64,000 nucleotides of DNA. It comes from Membranipora membranacea (lineage: Eukaryota; Bryozoa; Gymnolaemata; Cheilostomatida; Membraniporidae). Both the position numbers and the translations under genes were made by a program. Shown here piece after piece: positions 22,442-35,969 of the stretch (position 1 is its first letter; the number at the start of each line of letters is the position of its first letter). The notes beneath the pieces are model-generated. The model had not been told where the DNA came from, did not search any database, and was given only the letters and a program-made list of their open reading frames with translations. The stretch lies in NCBI GenBank assembly GCA_914767715.1, contig OU612069.1:10351387-10415386 (forward strand), in the 5' to 3' direction.

Positions 22442-25400
22442 TTATCGGACGATATGGATGTGATCATATTTTTTCCCTATCGCATATCTAGCCAAGTCTT
22501 TAATGAGTCGATCGTTCTCATAAAGGATATTCATACAGTCCTTTTTTTTCAACCTTATTTCTCCGCTCCACTTGTTGGCTGGGATTATCACATCAGCCAA
22601 TCCTTTCAGTAAACATTTGCTGATCACAATTTCATTACTCTTCCTGAACTGTTCGACCTACAAACAGGAATTCACTTAGTTGACAAATACTGATTAATGC
22701 TGCTTGGTGCTGCTTTCAATAACGTAGGTGAATATTGAAAAATACTAATCGCTGTGATACCACATTTTTTCAATAAAATCAAACATTGATATTGAATTCA
22801 AAACAACAAAGCATTTTGATCATTTGCTCTGCACTATGCAAGTCATATGTTTTTGTATAGGCAGTGAACGATGCTAAGTTATTAAGCTTTGCCTTGCCAC
22901 GCTGCCACAAAAAAGTGGCAACATGACAAGAATCGAATATTTTTCATTGAACGAATAATTAGTGGGCTATAGACGAGAAGTCGTGTCAGTTTACTGCTGA
23001 GTTACTCACCTCCTGCCACAGATCACTGGATTCCATCTCCTCCTGTGACCACCAGGACTGATTAAACGCCTCATATAATAATTCATCTCCCAGATTATAT
23101 ACTAGTGTCAGCAATCGTTTTTTACCTACAATGAGGTGAAAGGAGTGTCAGATGTCGATTTTAGGTTGATTAACAGTCATAGCTGTATGCTGCTTTAACC
23201 AAACAATCCTAAATACTAGCCCTACCTGCTGACTGAAAGTTAGGGTTTTGTCCGACCTGTAGTTTCTATCGGACGGGAGGGGGAGGGGGGGGGGGTCAAG
23301 AGTTTGGGGGCTCAGACATTTACATAAGCTTTTGTCAAAAATCAAAGTCTTTGTCTTACAAAAACAAGTAGATAACTCATCAGGCTCAATCAAATGAATT
23401 CCCAATTAGTATTCTACCTAGCAAGCTCATGTTACATTCTCATTCATTCTTATTCATGATCATATAAGGGGGGACCACCCTGACTGGAGTGGCACTGACA
23501 CCAAAGCTTTTATTATGAATGATGAAGTGACATTTACAAAGGGCAATGATAATCATTCTGACACATGATGAGATTTTGCCCAAACAAAACTTCCTGTTAT
23601 GGTGGACTGTTGAACTGAATAGTAGCCAAATTCTATTAGCTATCAGTGGCGTTGCCATGAATCACATAAAGGGAAGACAATTCCCTTTTTACAAACTCCT
23701 TGTATTTAAAATACCAAATAATAAATAATAAATAACACTGCGATAACCTCACAGTAACCTGGTAGTGCATACTAACATCATATTTCATGCGGAGTAATAA
23801 AATTACACCTGTGAATGCTACGTTATTATATTTCACATTTTACTTATTCACATTAACAAGAAAACTGCCAAAAATGACGAAAAGAATTGGGTGAGCCTGT
23901 AGTCTCTATTACATATATATGTACAAGCAGATTGATATTTTTGCAGGTCAATTAAATGAAATGACATGAAATGCATTCTCAATTATCGTTCCAAAACTAC
24001 ACAAGAGGAATTGAATTCCTAGCTAACTGTGTTTACATATTTAGTCACGACCATAAGGAGGGCCACCCTGACTATGTGCCGCTGGCACCAGAGCTTTCTT
24101 TTGCGCGATGAAGTGACGCTTACAAGATGCAGAGTATCTTTTGTGGACCAGTTAAAATTTTGCATCAACAACTTTTAATAAATAAGGTTTCCCCACTCAT
24201 CCAATGCTGGGTGGGTGCCTTAATAATGTGAATTGTAGTTTTATTTAATTTTTTTTTTTACAGCTCTCTACTTTTTCTGTTCCCAAAGACCAATAATGGT
24301 AATTTTTATATATTTTCTTTAAAACACCCTGGTGGAACTAAAGCTACATACATTCACTTGCACTTTTTTCGCATACTTTGAATGGTAAAAATCAGGTTCA
24401 ATCTGAGACCATACATACCTTGAGCAGTGAGTGGTAGTAAACTTTTTGAGGACTTGTTTTGTTTTCTACCGCCTACTTCTTGTGGTTTGTAGAATATATC
24501 GCTATGATGCCAGCAGAACTCTCGCTTCATCAGTATAAGAGAAGCATCAAACTGATCTGTTAGAAATGTGGAATGAAACCTGTAAAGATGTATACAAAGT
24601 ATTACTGGGCATTACTTACATATATTGTCCCGCCCAACAAGAGCCAATTGAAACTGGGCAAATTATGATTATACCCCTCATTATAGTGAAATAATCACAC
24701 AAATACACAACACTATGCTGTCAGCCTTACAGTAGATATGAGCTACAAGATTTATTTGTCCTTACTTTGGCACTATGTGATGGATATATTGTTTGATGGC
24801 ACTGATGTTGTGACTTTGACTATAGTCGAAGCCTAACCACTGTAACTGAGGGATGTGAAACAATGTCTTCTGTCCGTTGTAATCATCTTTGAGCATAGAT
24901 CGAGGTTGATAGAATAAATCTGTTCTATTCAGTGTCTCATCCGGACTCTAAAGAATCAATAACATATGGTGGGTAAAAATATCACTCTCACCACGCTACA
25001 TTATACCGTAGGTGTCTGGAAACTCTAACCATCAAAGTTTTAGAAGGCTTCAACATTATCCCTCCCCAGCCACAATCACTATGTTCCCATGCCTCCAATG
25101 AGTGGTCCACTCCGTCTACCGCGGCCGGGACTCAAAACCGGGTCTCCCGCGGCAATACCCTTTGAAGGCATTGTGTGCAAGCGAGCTAACCATTCACGCC
25201 GCCTAATTGAATTTGTTCGATTCAACACGGTATAGTGGACTTAAATGCTATTTCCATGGATCGATAACTCCCGAAATCGCAACATAGTGATTGACTACAG
25301 TTGTAGGTTCTTAAACAGCTGGCGCTAGTGATGGGTTTTTCTACAAAATCATTTATTATTAGTATAAACTAGAAAAAAAACCCAAGTTGGCTCAACATTG

Positions 25401-28400
25401 GAGTTGTGTGCTCTCCGAAGGAAAGGAGTACAATTGTTCTGAATAGCCATAGCGAAAGATGAAGTTGTGGTGATGACATAGATTAATATGATAGATATGC
25501 AGGTAAGAGTAAAACATTGACATGGCCGTCTTTGGCTGTTTTTCTTCACAATTTAAACAATATTTGGCCATGAGGTGAAAATTCTAAGACTAATTTCTCA
25601 TTTTGTGCTCGTCCTGTCAATGTGTGTGATTGGTGAGTGAGAATTATTCTATACTTCCACAGCGACATTAATCTTACCTGGAACTTGACCTGACCAGGCC
25701 AGAATCTTATAGCAGACTGATACCAGCTGGCAGCATCTCTCACCAATGTGATGTATTTAGTGTCTGGGTGCATCACAGTGTCTAATAGAGAGCAGTTATA
25801 TCTGGCATGATGGATTAGTGCGTCAGCTTTATTTGTCGCATTAGGGCCAATATCCCATCCTGATGAATAACAGAAAACAATCACTAACATGGTTCACACA
25901 TCGTGCTTCATTCATGAATCTGTGGCTACCTAGCTAATCACATTCAGTCGTTCATGCTGTAACCTTCGATGTCCCACAACTTACTGCAAAGCCTCATGGA
26001 TGGATACTGATATGCACCATCATAGCTTAACTATTTGCTGACAATCTTCACGGTCACATGAAGTGTGATGAATCTGTTACGGAGACAATTCTTGTTATAA
26101 GACTCAACAGCAAATCTAGATAGACGGCATTGAGTGTTAGGTGGAGATAACAAGAGATCTCACTGCTCTGTCGTACTTAACAACACAATTAATGGTACAA
26201 CAAAGTAACTAAATAAAGAGATAATCCGATCATACCTGGCGACTGGCCCCGAGATGCTGTCACATCGATATGACCTCCTTTAGTCATCACCATAACATTC
26301 AGTCTATTATTCAGTATGTATCTTAAGAATACAAAGAATACAAATTGAAAATAGCAATTTTCAGAAATGGAAAATGTCAATTTAGTGTCGACGTAATGAC
26401 GTAACGTTTTAGATCATACGCACCATTATAACAAAATAGGATGGGGACTAATTGTTAATCCCTACAAAACACAAAAATAAGATGTGCATGAAGAGTATGA
26501 GGTTAATACTGAGATTCGTCCTCACCTGGCTAGTATAGAGAAGAGCGTGGATGAGCCGGTCTTCTCAGTTTTTATCATCGCAAAGTGATTTACTTTTCTA
26601 CACACATATCCACTCACAGGGTCTGTCAGTCCGTCTCCCTCAGTATCATCTATCAAAATATATAGTGAGATAAGAATCGTGTGAAAACTTGTAAATATAA
26701 CTTTCCTTAGTTCATTGTCACAAGGCAAAAGGTATAAGAGCTGAGTAAACTTATTGCCTTCATGAGGCACGAGAGCTGACTAGCTGAGTGAACTTACTGT
26801 CCTTATGAGCTGGCAATGTCGGTATTGGTCCGGAGTCAGGCCTGGATATCATGCCTTGTATGATATGAACCGGTATATCAGCCCTGAGATGAGGCTGACC
26901 CTTGTTGTCTTCAGATGACATAGCTAAGATGGTATCTTTCAGTCCATTCTGTCCCCACCGCCTGTCAAAAAGATAAGAAGAAGCTGAAACGTCTGGCCAC
27001 TTGTTGACACATCAAGTCGCCAGTTGGATTTATCTCACTTTTAAATAGGGGGAGGCAACTCCCTCAGCAGCACATCTCGCATGACAACATTCTTTTGATT
27101 GCTCATTTCTGTGAGAAAAAACAAAAACTAGAGACAGCCAGGAACCCGAACAGGCTTAAAACTACAGGTAATGCAGTAGGTTGCGAGTGTCATTTTTAGA
27201 GTAAAGTCTGGCTAACTACCATCTTCCTAAGAGCAATGTACACATGGATAAACCGTCAATCTCACATATCATATGGACAATCCATTTGGGCCGATTTTAT
27301 TTTTAAGGTTTGTGTCATGATACAAAATAAGACATGAGAGAACAGCTGAAACACATCACGCTTAGGCTTTAATGGATATCATACTAAGCTTTAATTGGAG
27401 ATTCATGTTATCACAGAGTAAGGATATACAGAGGGGACACTTCAATGATCGTTATAGTGCCTACAGTTTTTATCTACTGGGGGAAAGTCATCAATCTGGC
27501 CACCTGCCAATTTCAGAATATATATGTTACAATGGAGTTTTGTCATGCAGACATAACCACCTTTGATAGGTCATAATTCATTTTGTATTAATCCTAAAGA
27601 TTGATTTCCAACTTTTCTGAAATGTCCAATCTTCAAGCTATACACCATATTATTGTCACTTTTTGGTAGGATACATAGGCTATGAGTAATCCAGGTTTTT
27701 AAAATGAGTTTTTTCATATTGATTTACATGTTACAATTGATGGACGGCTGGTCATCAAAATTAGGAAATGTCCGCGCATTATCAAATCAAAGGTGGTTAT
27801 GTCTGCGTGACAAAACTCCATTGTAACTTTTATATATTCTGAAATTGGCAGGTGGCCAGATTGATGAATTTCACCCAGGGGATATTGAAGTGTCCTCTCT
27901 GTATATCCTTACTCTGTGATGTTATGCACATAAAAGCAAGTATTACTGTTTACCACAAATTAAACTTTTACCCAGCTATTTTTTACAGCGTACCTCATTA
28001 CCTCAATAAATGACTATAACCAAATGATGGTGTAGTCCAGAGTGATCTTCTTGATGTTGATTTATAGAGAGGAGTAATGACCAATAATAATATATTCACA
28101 CAGGGGCAACCTCAGGCCTAGATGGGAGGAATATTAACTTTCTTCTTCAGTAATAAGATTCATATGATTGTTTCTGTTGAGGGACAGGAGTACAGGTATC
28201 TATGTTATGACCGACATTTTATCATTGGATTGTATGAGGATTTATATTCAGATAATACATCTTCTATTTCCGTCTGTCCAAACGAGGCGTTTGTTTGTTT
28301 GGAGTTATAGGTTGATACAATGAAGCCATTGCTCAGCCCACTGATGAGGATGACACTCAGCAGGTGATCATGACCATGGAGAAAAATACAACACCTGAGT

Positions 28401-29462
28401 CTGATTTCTGCCCATGCCTGTCTATTTTTCAGGTGCAGTTTAATGGATGGTATGTGCTGGATGGTGGACTATATCAAAAGGCAGTCTGGGAAAGACGTTG
28501 ATACTGTTAAATTTTACTCATCGGACTGCATTATGAAGAAAGGAGTGATACCCTCTACAAACCAAATGTATCAGTGTTTAGCTTGAGCTTGTATAGATAG
28601 TTCTTGCTTGTCATCTGAGAGTGGAGTTCCCTGCAGGGCTTTCTAATGACAAGCAGATTCTGGTGTGGCAGTCTGTACATGAAGCTTCCTCAGGCACAAG
28701 GTATCGTGTTTCTAGTTGGAGGCTTCATCTGGATCCCTTAAATCTGGCTAACTATAAGCTTGAATGCTCAGGCCAAGGGCCAACATTGAGTTTGTGTACT
28801 GTGGTTAAATTGCTTGAAACTGTAGCCAGCCAGAAATCTTTTGACCTGCAGTGACCAGCAGGGTTTTGACCTGCAGTGACCAGCAGGGTTTTGACCTGCA
28901 GTGACCAGCAGGGTTTTGCATGGCAATTAACACAGACGATGGGAGCTTGCAACGTTTTGTCAAGTGAGGTACTAGTTTGCGCTGTATTAAAGTTGAGAGT
29001 TTTTTCTTTGCTTTCAGAGCATTTTCAGCAGTCTTCTCATAAACAATGGGTAATGACCCACTCCCTGTATGTGGGCGTCCCTAACTTCGGTGTTTTAATT
29101 TTTCTTAATAAGGCCGGCACATCATAATAACAGTTCACCTTATACCTAAGGTTATACTCATGGACAGTGTCTAGGCTAGATCATCAATTACACAAACAAT
29201 ATCCACCCTTCCAACTAACACAATGTAATGCCTGTGGCTCTGTAGACTGCAGAGGAAGGTGCAGGACTGATTCCTACTCTAGCTAGGAAAGTTGAACTGG
29301 TCATCAGTTTTATTTGTCACATGACGCATATTTACATTTATTATTTTAAAATATTCAGTGGTATTACGCTCACCTGCATACAAAGAGCAGCCCAGAGAAG
29401 AAGACAATCCCTGCCGCATTCAGTCTGGTGGCATATTTCCTCATCCTCACTTCACCCTGCAT
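22442..29462 (-). CDS. GAL3ST-like: Galactose 3-O-sulfotransferase (GAL3ST family)
   Basis: Coding exons, minus strand: 29444-29374 (or from an in-frame ATG at 29462), 26961-26798, 26649-26526, 26321-26236, 25859-25678, 24947-24766, 24579-24419, 23125-23010, 22657-22442 (stop 22442-22444). Phases close to 433 residues from the inner ATG, about the length of vertebrate GAL3STs. These Golgi type II enzymes move sulfate from PAPS to the 3-OH of galactose on glycolipids or glycans. Residues about 9-22 (AAGIVFFSGLLFVC) are the signal anchor. IKTEKTGSSTL (about 104-114) is the 5'-phosphosulfate-binding loop. HHARY (165-169) and YITLVRDAASWYQSA (184-198), with R189 and the serine after it, form the 3'-phosphate-binding region. 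FDASLILMKREFCW matches the conserved family block near the C-terminal half. It has more introns than the vertebrate genes. The acceptor substrate and the GAL3ST1-4 subgroup cannot be told. A SINE and repeats lie in introns. Confidence 0.93.
23270..23315. repeat. G-rich tract in sulfotransferase intron
   Basis: A run of about a dozen G flanked by gggaggggg and followed by gagtttgggggctcagac. A similar cggac...ggggctcagac arrangement recurs at about 51795-51840, and its complement at about 20930-20970 (gagccccccagactttt). This marks a small dispersed G-rich repeat able to form four-stranded structures. Confidence 0.5.
23395..24140. repeat. Two direct copies of a dispersed repeat
   Basis: The block around 23440-23550 (ataagg, ccaccctgactggagtg, gatgaagtgaca, ttacaaa) is repeated with changes at about 24045-24130 (ataagg, ccaccctgactatgtg, gatgaagtgacg, ttacaag). 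Their upstream flanks also match (gaattcc, attctca, cctagc). Both copies are inside the sulfotransferase intron 23126-24418. No coding capacity. Confidence 0.5.
25075..25205 (-). mobile_element. tRNA-derived SINE in sulfotransferase intron
   Basis: The minus strand starts near 25203 with GGCGGCGTGAATGGTTAGCT (A-box region) and reaches GGTTTTGAGTCC (B-box) about 70 bases later. Its cttgcacacaatgccttcaa string recurs at about 58005-58030 on the same strand, so it is a family. It lies in the intron 24948-25677 in the gene's own orientation. Confidence 0.65.
27406..27923. repeat. Foldback element, about 0.5 kb
   Basis: The left arm (about 27410-27580) and right arm (about 27765-27922) are inverted copies. 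Examples: cacagagtaaggatatacag against ctgtatatccttactctgtg; caatctggccacctgccaat against attggcaggtggccagattg; and ggttatgtctgcg against its mirror. A spacer of under 200 bp separates them. It is inside the first coding intron (26962-29373) of the sulfotransferase gene and has no coding capacity. Confidence 0.85.
28839..28918. repeat. 26-bp minisatellite, three copies
   Basis: Three nearly perfect copies of a unit containing gacctgcagtgaccagcagg, in the first coding intron of the sulfotransferase gene. Confidence 0.9.
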
Positions 29463-30043
29463 GAAGAAGTATGTTGCTTTATGCCTCAATACACAATACA
29501 ATATAATAGTACACAATACAATATAATACACAAAGGAGACAGCATATCATTCATCACAGCTTTAGCACAAGATGATTGCTCTAAAACGTAACTTCAGATG
29601 CTGGGAAGTAAGTAAGTATGGGAAGTAGAGGAGTCGGAGAATGCAGTGAGATGTATATTTACACTGACTGTATACCTTAGATCGATGGTATTTTTCAATC
29701 ATATTGCAAGATTGATCACCGCAAGTTGCTGAATCTATTGCAAATTTTGAATACAAATTCCAACTGTGGACTGCAAATTATTAGTGACCATGGACTTAGT
29801 CAACACCATTGTTACCAAAGCTTGCATGATCCTAAGCTTCCACCAGGGAGTTACAGAACTCCTTGCTTCCACTGTCTCGATCTCTATCTATATGTTATCT
29901 GACATGATGGGCTAGCTAGGTATTCACCAATCAGGTAATGTCTATGAAACATACCACTGACTACCACTGTAGTGTTAGCTAGTATAGCTGCGATTGCATT
30001 TCAATAAACCATTCACACCAGACTAACTTAGTGAGTCTTATTT

Positions 30044-30151
30044 TTACCTGAGACCAGTGTACAGTGTTACTTTTTACCTGAGACCAGTGAACAGTGGTAT
30101 TTTTGACCTGAGACCCGTGTACAGTGGTATTTCTTTAACTGAGACCAGTGA
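30044..30151. repeat. About 37-bp tandem repeat, four copies
   Basis: Four diverged copies of a unit containing acctgagaccagtg and acagtggtattt, decaying toward the right end. Confidence 0.75.
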
Positions 30152-30359
30152 TATATTATGATATTGATATATGATAGCACTGTGCTAGTGCTACTAGCAA
30201 TTTTATATTATTTACTTCGCCACTTAGCTGTATAGAGTGCATTGTCTAGGTTCATTACTATTAAGGCTATGCTATACTTCAAACTTACAACTCTGCTTCT
30301 GCTACTTAAAAATAATATACTTTTGAATAGTTGAAGGTTCCAGCCTGATGATTGGTGAT

Positions 30360-32215
30360 AGATTAGTATCCATAACACACTAAGCGGTCATAACCTCAGA
30401 GGTTTGCACAGAGTCACCACTGTTATAATATGTGCAGTTTCATGAGGGTTACACCAAGGAGTCTCCAGCTCCTTGGTTACACATAGACTTAATATTGAGT
30501 CTATGTAGTCACAAGCTCATATTCCAAAGCAGTTTTCATAACGTCACATTACTAACATAACACACTTAGCGGTTGCATGACTAATAATTCTATGAGTGGT
30601 CGTAACCTAAGAGGTTTGCACATCGTCACCGTTACTAACAGCAGCCTTAGCTGATCCTCAGAGCCCACACACCATCATGAATACCTGCCACACCCTTTTT
30701 GTAAGGACATGAGTGTGCCTTGTAATCATATGAATGCTAGTACTAATACAAGGATAAATCTGAGTATTCAATTTTTATAGAGTATGACGTTTTTTCATTA
30801 AATTAGCATGTTTTACAAACATTTATGGAATGTACTTACGAAGAAGTAAAGTAACATTTCTTTACTCATGAGGAGAGCAAGTTTCATAATAAGATATTAC
30901 TTAAATATGATACAGATAATAGCCTAATTTTATATACCCAGATGAATAATTATGAGTGGGGTGTGTTACCACTCCTAATGCATTTTAATTAAGGAATTAA
31001 TTATCAAACTGCCAACTAGTGATTTTGAAGCCTCCTTCATTGGATATTCTGCACACAAAAGCCAATAAGTAGATACAAGATTAACATCAACTAATGTAGG
31101 GTCAAGATAGTGTTGTTTTCTAAAGACAAACCCCAGAATACACTTATAACTGGTACTCTCTGATCAGCTAATAAATATATAAGGATTGAGACATCAATCC
31201 AACAATCGTCATTCCCTCGCTGCAGGTACTTGGTATTCAGGGTTTCCCCGTGTTCATTTTTTGAACCTGATATAGCATGTTTCAAGATCCATCATGAATA
31301 TGAAAGACAGAAGTAAAATGAATAGCATCGGCTCAAAATCTGGCAGAACACTCACATGCATTTTAATTTAGGAATGACGTTGATAAAAAAATAATGGCCA
31401 ATTATTTATCATAACTTGTCATGTTACAGCGACAAATTTGATGCCCTATAGTGAATGGTTGACCGAGCTATAATGCAAGGTGTTGATGGATTGTCAGATT
31501 GACCATAATAACCATACATATATAATGACCATGACATATGTGTCAATGGCTGTGTCATATCATATCACACCAGACCCTTGCTCTTATAAACCGGCTTGTT
31601 TTCTAGGCAGACACAGTTGGGCAACGCTGAGCGCGAGGACGGTAATTATCATACTGTGATAGAGTAACCTTTTCTGCCCTCTATGATTATCATTATGTAA
31701 CTTTTTGAAAGGATATCACTATATAATACACCTCTTTAAATGATGATTATGATCAAGGGTAATTCTGATCCATGTTGGGCTACTGCATTTGTTTGTTGAA
31801 TGCTACTCTGTTTGTAAACTAGTAATCATTTGATGGTGTCAATCAATCTGTACCAAAGAGTATTATAATTACTCTTTGTTTGTACATTAAAAGGCTCGAT
31901 TGAATGTAACATATAATTTTATAGGCACATGCCTTAGAATAGAATAGTAAGGGGATGGAGAAAGTTACAATGAATTAGTCTAGTAGCGTAGTCCTGTTAA
32001 GGTCATAAATGATATAAGTCGAAAAGTCTTCTAGATATTTTCTGTTCGGGTCATAACCATAAACATACATATACATATACTCTATTTACATGTTAATGGT
32101 CATAACACACTGAGCGGTGACAACCAAAGAGGTTTGCACAATGTCACCGTTGTGAATATCCAAACCCACTGCAGTGTATGCGGTTTGGTCAGCGGTGACA
32201 GCCTACGAGTGCATG
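30360..32215. repeat. Dispersed repeat, three to four copies
   Basis: The pattern cataacacac..agcggt followed by aggtttgcaca..gtcacc occurs at about 30370-30422, 30555-30640 and 32098-32152, with a weaker trace at about 32185-32235 (agcggtgaca, tgacgtcac). Spacing differs, so this is an interspersed rather than a tandem family. Confidence 0.6.
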
Positions 32216-34922
32216 TGCATTGCATGACGTCACTCTGTTAACATAAAAACCTCAGCTGCCCTTCAGAGATTAGATTAGTCAAGTAAAGGTGGTTGCGGTT
32301 CCAATCGCTGGTAGTGTGTAAAGACCATGAACCCCATATATATATATATACATGTATATAAGTATGTATATATACATGAAGGAGAGAGACATCGCAATAG
32401 AGGACACCAGTTGCTTGTTCCCACAAATGTTCTTATCCACTTTGATTTGTGAGTTAAGTTAACATTCAGCAGTAATGTTTTTTTAAAACCGTAACAGAAT
32501 CGAATAAGAGGCTCAAAGGGTGGAGATGATTTGCACGGGTTGCTTCTCTCTACGGATCCACTATGTTTCCAGTTTACAGTTATGATTTTCCATTTCACCA
32601 GATGGACCAAGTATAACTCATTGGCGGGACAAAGTCAGTGACGTGTTACAAACGATTCGTCCAAATCAAGGGTGTTTTACAGGAGACTATGGTCCTTTAT
32701 ATATTCTATAAAACAGTAGGCCTTAGTATAAACTATTCTTACATGGTGATATTATTTATTGAGAAGAGTCAGAGACGGGTATGAACTGGCCCTAAAAGCT
32801 ACTACATCACTAGCTACATTCGCACAGATCAAGGAGAACTCCCTACGTAGCTATATTGTTGGTAAAAAAAACCATTCCTGAAAGCTCTAGACTGGGCAGC
32901 CTATAATTATATTTGAAAATAATTTCCAAATAATTATATAAAACTACATGTAACATGAAAATTTAGAGATGAAGTATTCTATTTACTCACCTCACTGAAT
33001 CCACGACTTCACTCAGCAACTAAATTAAAGTCAAGCAACTAATGCCACGCTAAGCTTTGTAAACTTACCTGGCAAGCATACAAGCGTGTGAATGAACTGT
33101 ATAGAGAATATAGTGTTAATCCCTTCATAGCCAATAATAGGCACACACACAAACACTCACCGCATATTCAATAAAACTTCTTAGCCATTGAGTACACCCA
33201 TTATTTACTGTGGTTATCCTTATAGCCACAAGCTATTTAAAGTTTGATGTTCGTACAATGGGCACACGGCCCCCTCCAATAAATGAACAGTAATTAAGAA
33301 TCTAAGCTAAGGCATTCATGAGTACACGATACTGTGATATTGATTTGATATTAAACATACAAATCATAATAGCTGTTGTTAATAGCTATGACTTCATGTC
33401 TGTTAGCTAATTGTCAGCTATAGTTGGAATGGTTATATTCTTAGACAGTCTCGGTCTTGGATAGTACACTGACACACAGAATACGTCGCTGCATATATAG
33501 TATAATAATTGTTTGTCCTTTCTATGAGTGCGGAGAAATATTGTTATTCATGGCACCTCCGCTGACCTCCGCTGACCTCCGCGCCTTGATACCTGACTTT
33601 AACTTTAACATTACTCTCTCACCAGCCACCACGGAGGGCACAAAGTTATTCCAAATACTAGCTACACTCATTTCATATACAAAATATCATGATTAATTTT
33701 CACCCCTTCAGCCAGCTTGTAAAGGTCCCGGTAAGCAGTTGAAAGCTGGATGTGTATATAACTGCCTTATGATGTGCTGTATGACCCTGAGAGCCTCACA
33801 CTACGTTTCCATGCTACAATTGGGGGCATCCATAGACTATGGAGGCATCCTATATTCGGATCACAGTACTCATCAGTAACCAAAAAATGCCAACGCTTCG
33901 AAATACACACACTATTCTATAGCCACTGACCTGATATGAACAATGAACCATCCATCCCCCAAGATTACTATCAAAATGTCTTACAATTGAACATAATATC
34001 TTGCACTATTGTAGTTGCAAAACAGAAAAACTTTGAAGGTGTGTGGTAGAATATCATCGCCATTTAAAAATGAATCAATGAGAAAAAAAGGTTATTCAAA
34101 GTGATACAAATAATACTCTGGATAGGATGAATCCAGGAAATCAAAGAGTGCTCGGATTTCCGGAGCTTTGCAATGCACCTCTGACTATTACAAAACACCA
34201 TCCTAGTTAAGCCTAGGTCTTCATGGCGTGTATAAGCTTGGAGTTGCTCTCCCACAACAGATCTGATCTGCGGCGTTACTGTGATCGCTGCTCTGTAAAT
34301 ATTTCTACGCTCATGTCTCATAGTCCTACACAAAAAGCAGCACATCACATGCACACCAATCCACAACACACAATCACAACTAAACTTGTAAATGAGGTCC
34401 CAAGAATATGATAATGCATTTGCATTTGTGCCTGTCCTTTGTACCATAGAAAAATCAGCAAAGTTTACAATTGAAATGGTGGGCCTGATTAATCTTTTGT
34501 CAAAATGAATCGGCATCAAATTCATAAACCATACGATGGTAGTTTGGAGTTATTTCATGCACACTCTCACATCAGTATCAAACCTTTATGCGCCTTAGTA
34601 GCATTCCAAATGTTGTGGCATCCGCCCTCTAACGTAATATACTTTGGATGTGCTCTGAGGCCAACCATCATATCTCCAATGTTAGTACCAATGTTAGTAC
34701 CAGATCATTTCCTCACACAACCAGAGAATTCAAAACCACTTATTATGCATTTTGAGAGTAAAACACTTGAATCATTTTTGTGGTAAACAAAACCTGAAAA
34801 CATTACAGGTTACATTAGTCCAGTGGCAGCCTACCAAAGATGTGGCTAGAAACGCAACTTCATTTGCAAAATTGGATGAATAAATTCTAAGAGTGGATTC
34901 TAGGGTAGTTTTTTGAGGCGGT

Positions 34923-35969
34923 CGCAATGGTGATGATGTACCTTACACAAAGTTGCACAATAGACAGTATATTGCCAAAAATGCTGCCGAAAATGGCCAA
35001 AATTGCTGTTTTCTTGAGATTTCAAAGGTCTGTCCTATGCTCACCTTATGAGTTGGGCTACTCAAACTCTGCAATCAGATTTATACATACCTTGGTCAGT
35101 TTTTGGTATAATATCAAGATGATATCTCGAATATTGAGTGAATCACCAACCTTATAAAAATTGATAAAGTGAAAAACGCTGCCGACAAAAGGGAAAGCGA
35201 TGAAAAAATGTTGATATGGTTTCAAAACGTCCAAAAACTGAAAGAACATGTCATAATTAGTGGATCTACAAGTTTACATGGGTCTGCTATCATATATAGC
35301 CGAGATGTGACCAACAACTGTTGCAATACCCCCTTATATCACCTGTATATAACTATCATTGAAACGATTCTACTTTTTTCAATTTTGTGCAGACGCCTTG
35401 AAAACTGACTTCGAATGTTCGTATTGATCTGATTTTTCTATGGTGGTTTTGTATTGGCTCCATCAATGACCCAAAAAAAATTTTCAGCACCACGCGCCAT
35501 GCTTGAAGGAGTTTTGCTTTACACGCTATAACTTTATAAAGACGATTTTTATGATACTATATAGGAAACCTAAGAATACGTACTATTTGAAAAATGACAC
35601 ACTCAGAGCATTAAAAACTGGTGTCATGCGATGGGAGGGTCAATACAGAGTCACCATAAAAAACTCAGATCAATACGAACACTCGAAGCATGTTTTTTAG
35701 GCAGCAGCAAAATTGGAAAAATAGTTATACATTGTTATACATAGGTGATAAAAGGGGTATTGCAACTGTTGTTGGCCGCATCTCAGCTTTTTATGGTAGC
35801 AGACCCATGTAAAGTTGTAGATCCACTAATTATGACATGTTCTTTCAGATTTTGGATATTTTGAAAACATATCATCATTTTTTCATCACTTTCCCTTTTA
35901 CCGGCAGCGTTTTTGGCAATTAGTGGCCCATTGTGCAACTTAGTGTAAGGTACAGTGTTACCATTGCGA
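34923..35969. repeat. Long foldback element, about 1.05 kb
   Basis: The ends tcgcaatgg (34923-34931) and ccattgcga (35961-35969) are inverted. Long stretches pair: aaagaacatgtcataattag against ctaattatgacatgttcttt; aacaactgttgcaatacccc against ggggtattgcaactgttgtt; and the gaatgttcgtattgatctga region against its mirror near 35665-35690. The left arm carries an extra segment of about 180 bp. The loop is at about 35500-35600. Short open frames in both arms are products of the palindrome. Terminal duplications are not clear. Confidence 0.85.

Larger units (their letters stand above)
29463..34922. other. Intergenic region with small repeats, no gene recognised
   Basis: No exon of a known family seen on either strand. 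It contains the short arrays and dispersed copies listed separately, an (at)n stretch near 32336-32360, and generally AT-rich sequence. Non-coding first exons and the promoter of the sulfotransferase gene may lie at its left end: an acceptor-like CTTCATGCAG precedes the start codon on the minus strand. Confidence 0.35.

Noticed and set aside
28122-28310. 62-codon plus-strand frame inside the sulfotransferase intron
   Set aside because: No similarity recognised and no splice partners; chance open frame in AT-rich DNA.
33541-33696. Short plus-strand frame beginning MAPPLTSADLRAL, preceded by a repeated gctgacctcc string
   Set aside because: No partner exons or family match found; the N-terminal words come from a small tandem repeat. 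It could be a first exon, but nothing supports it.
34064-34525. 153-codon open frame on the minus strand
   Set aside because: It starts at an ATG but has no recognisable domain, signal peptide or splice context. Composition looks like translated non-coding DNA. Left as unproven.
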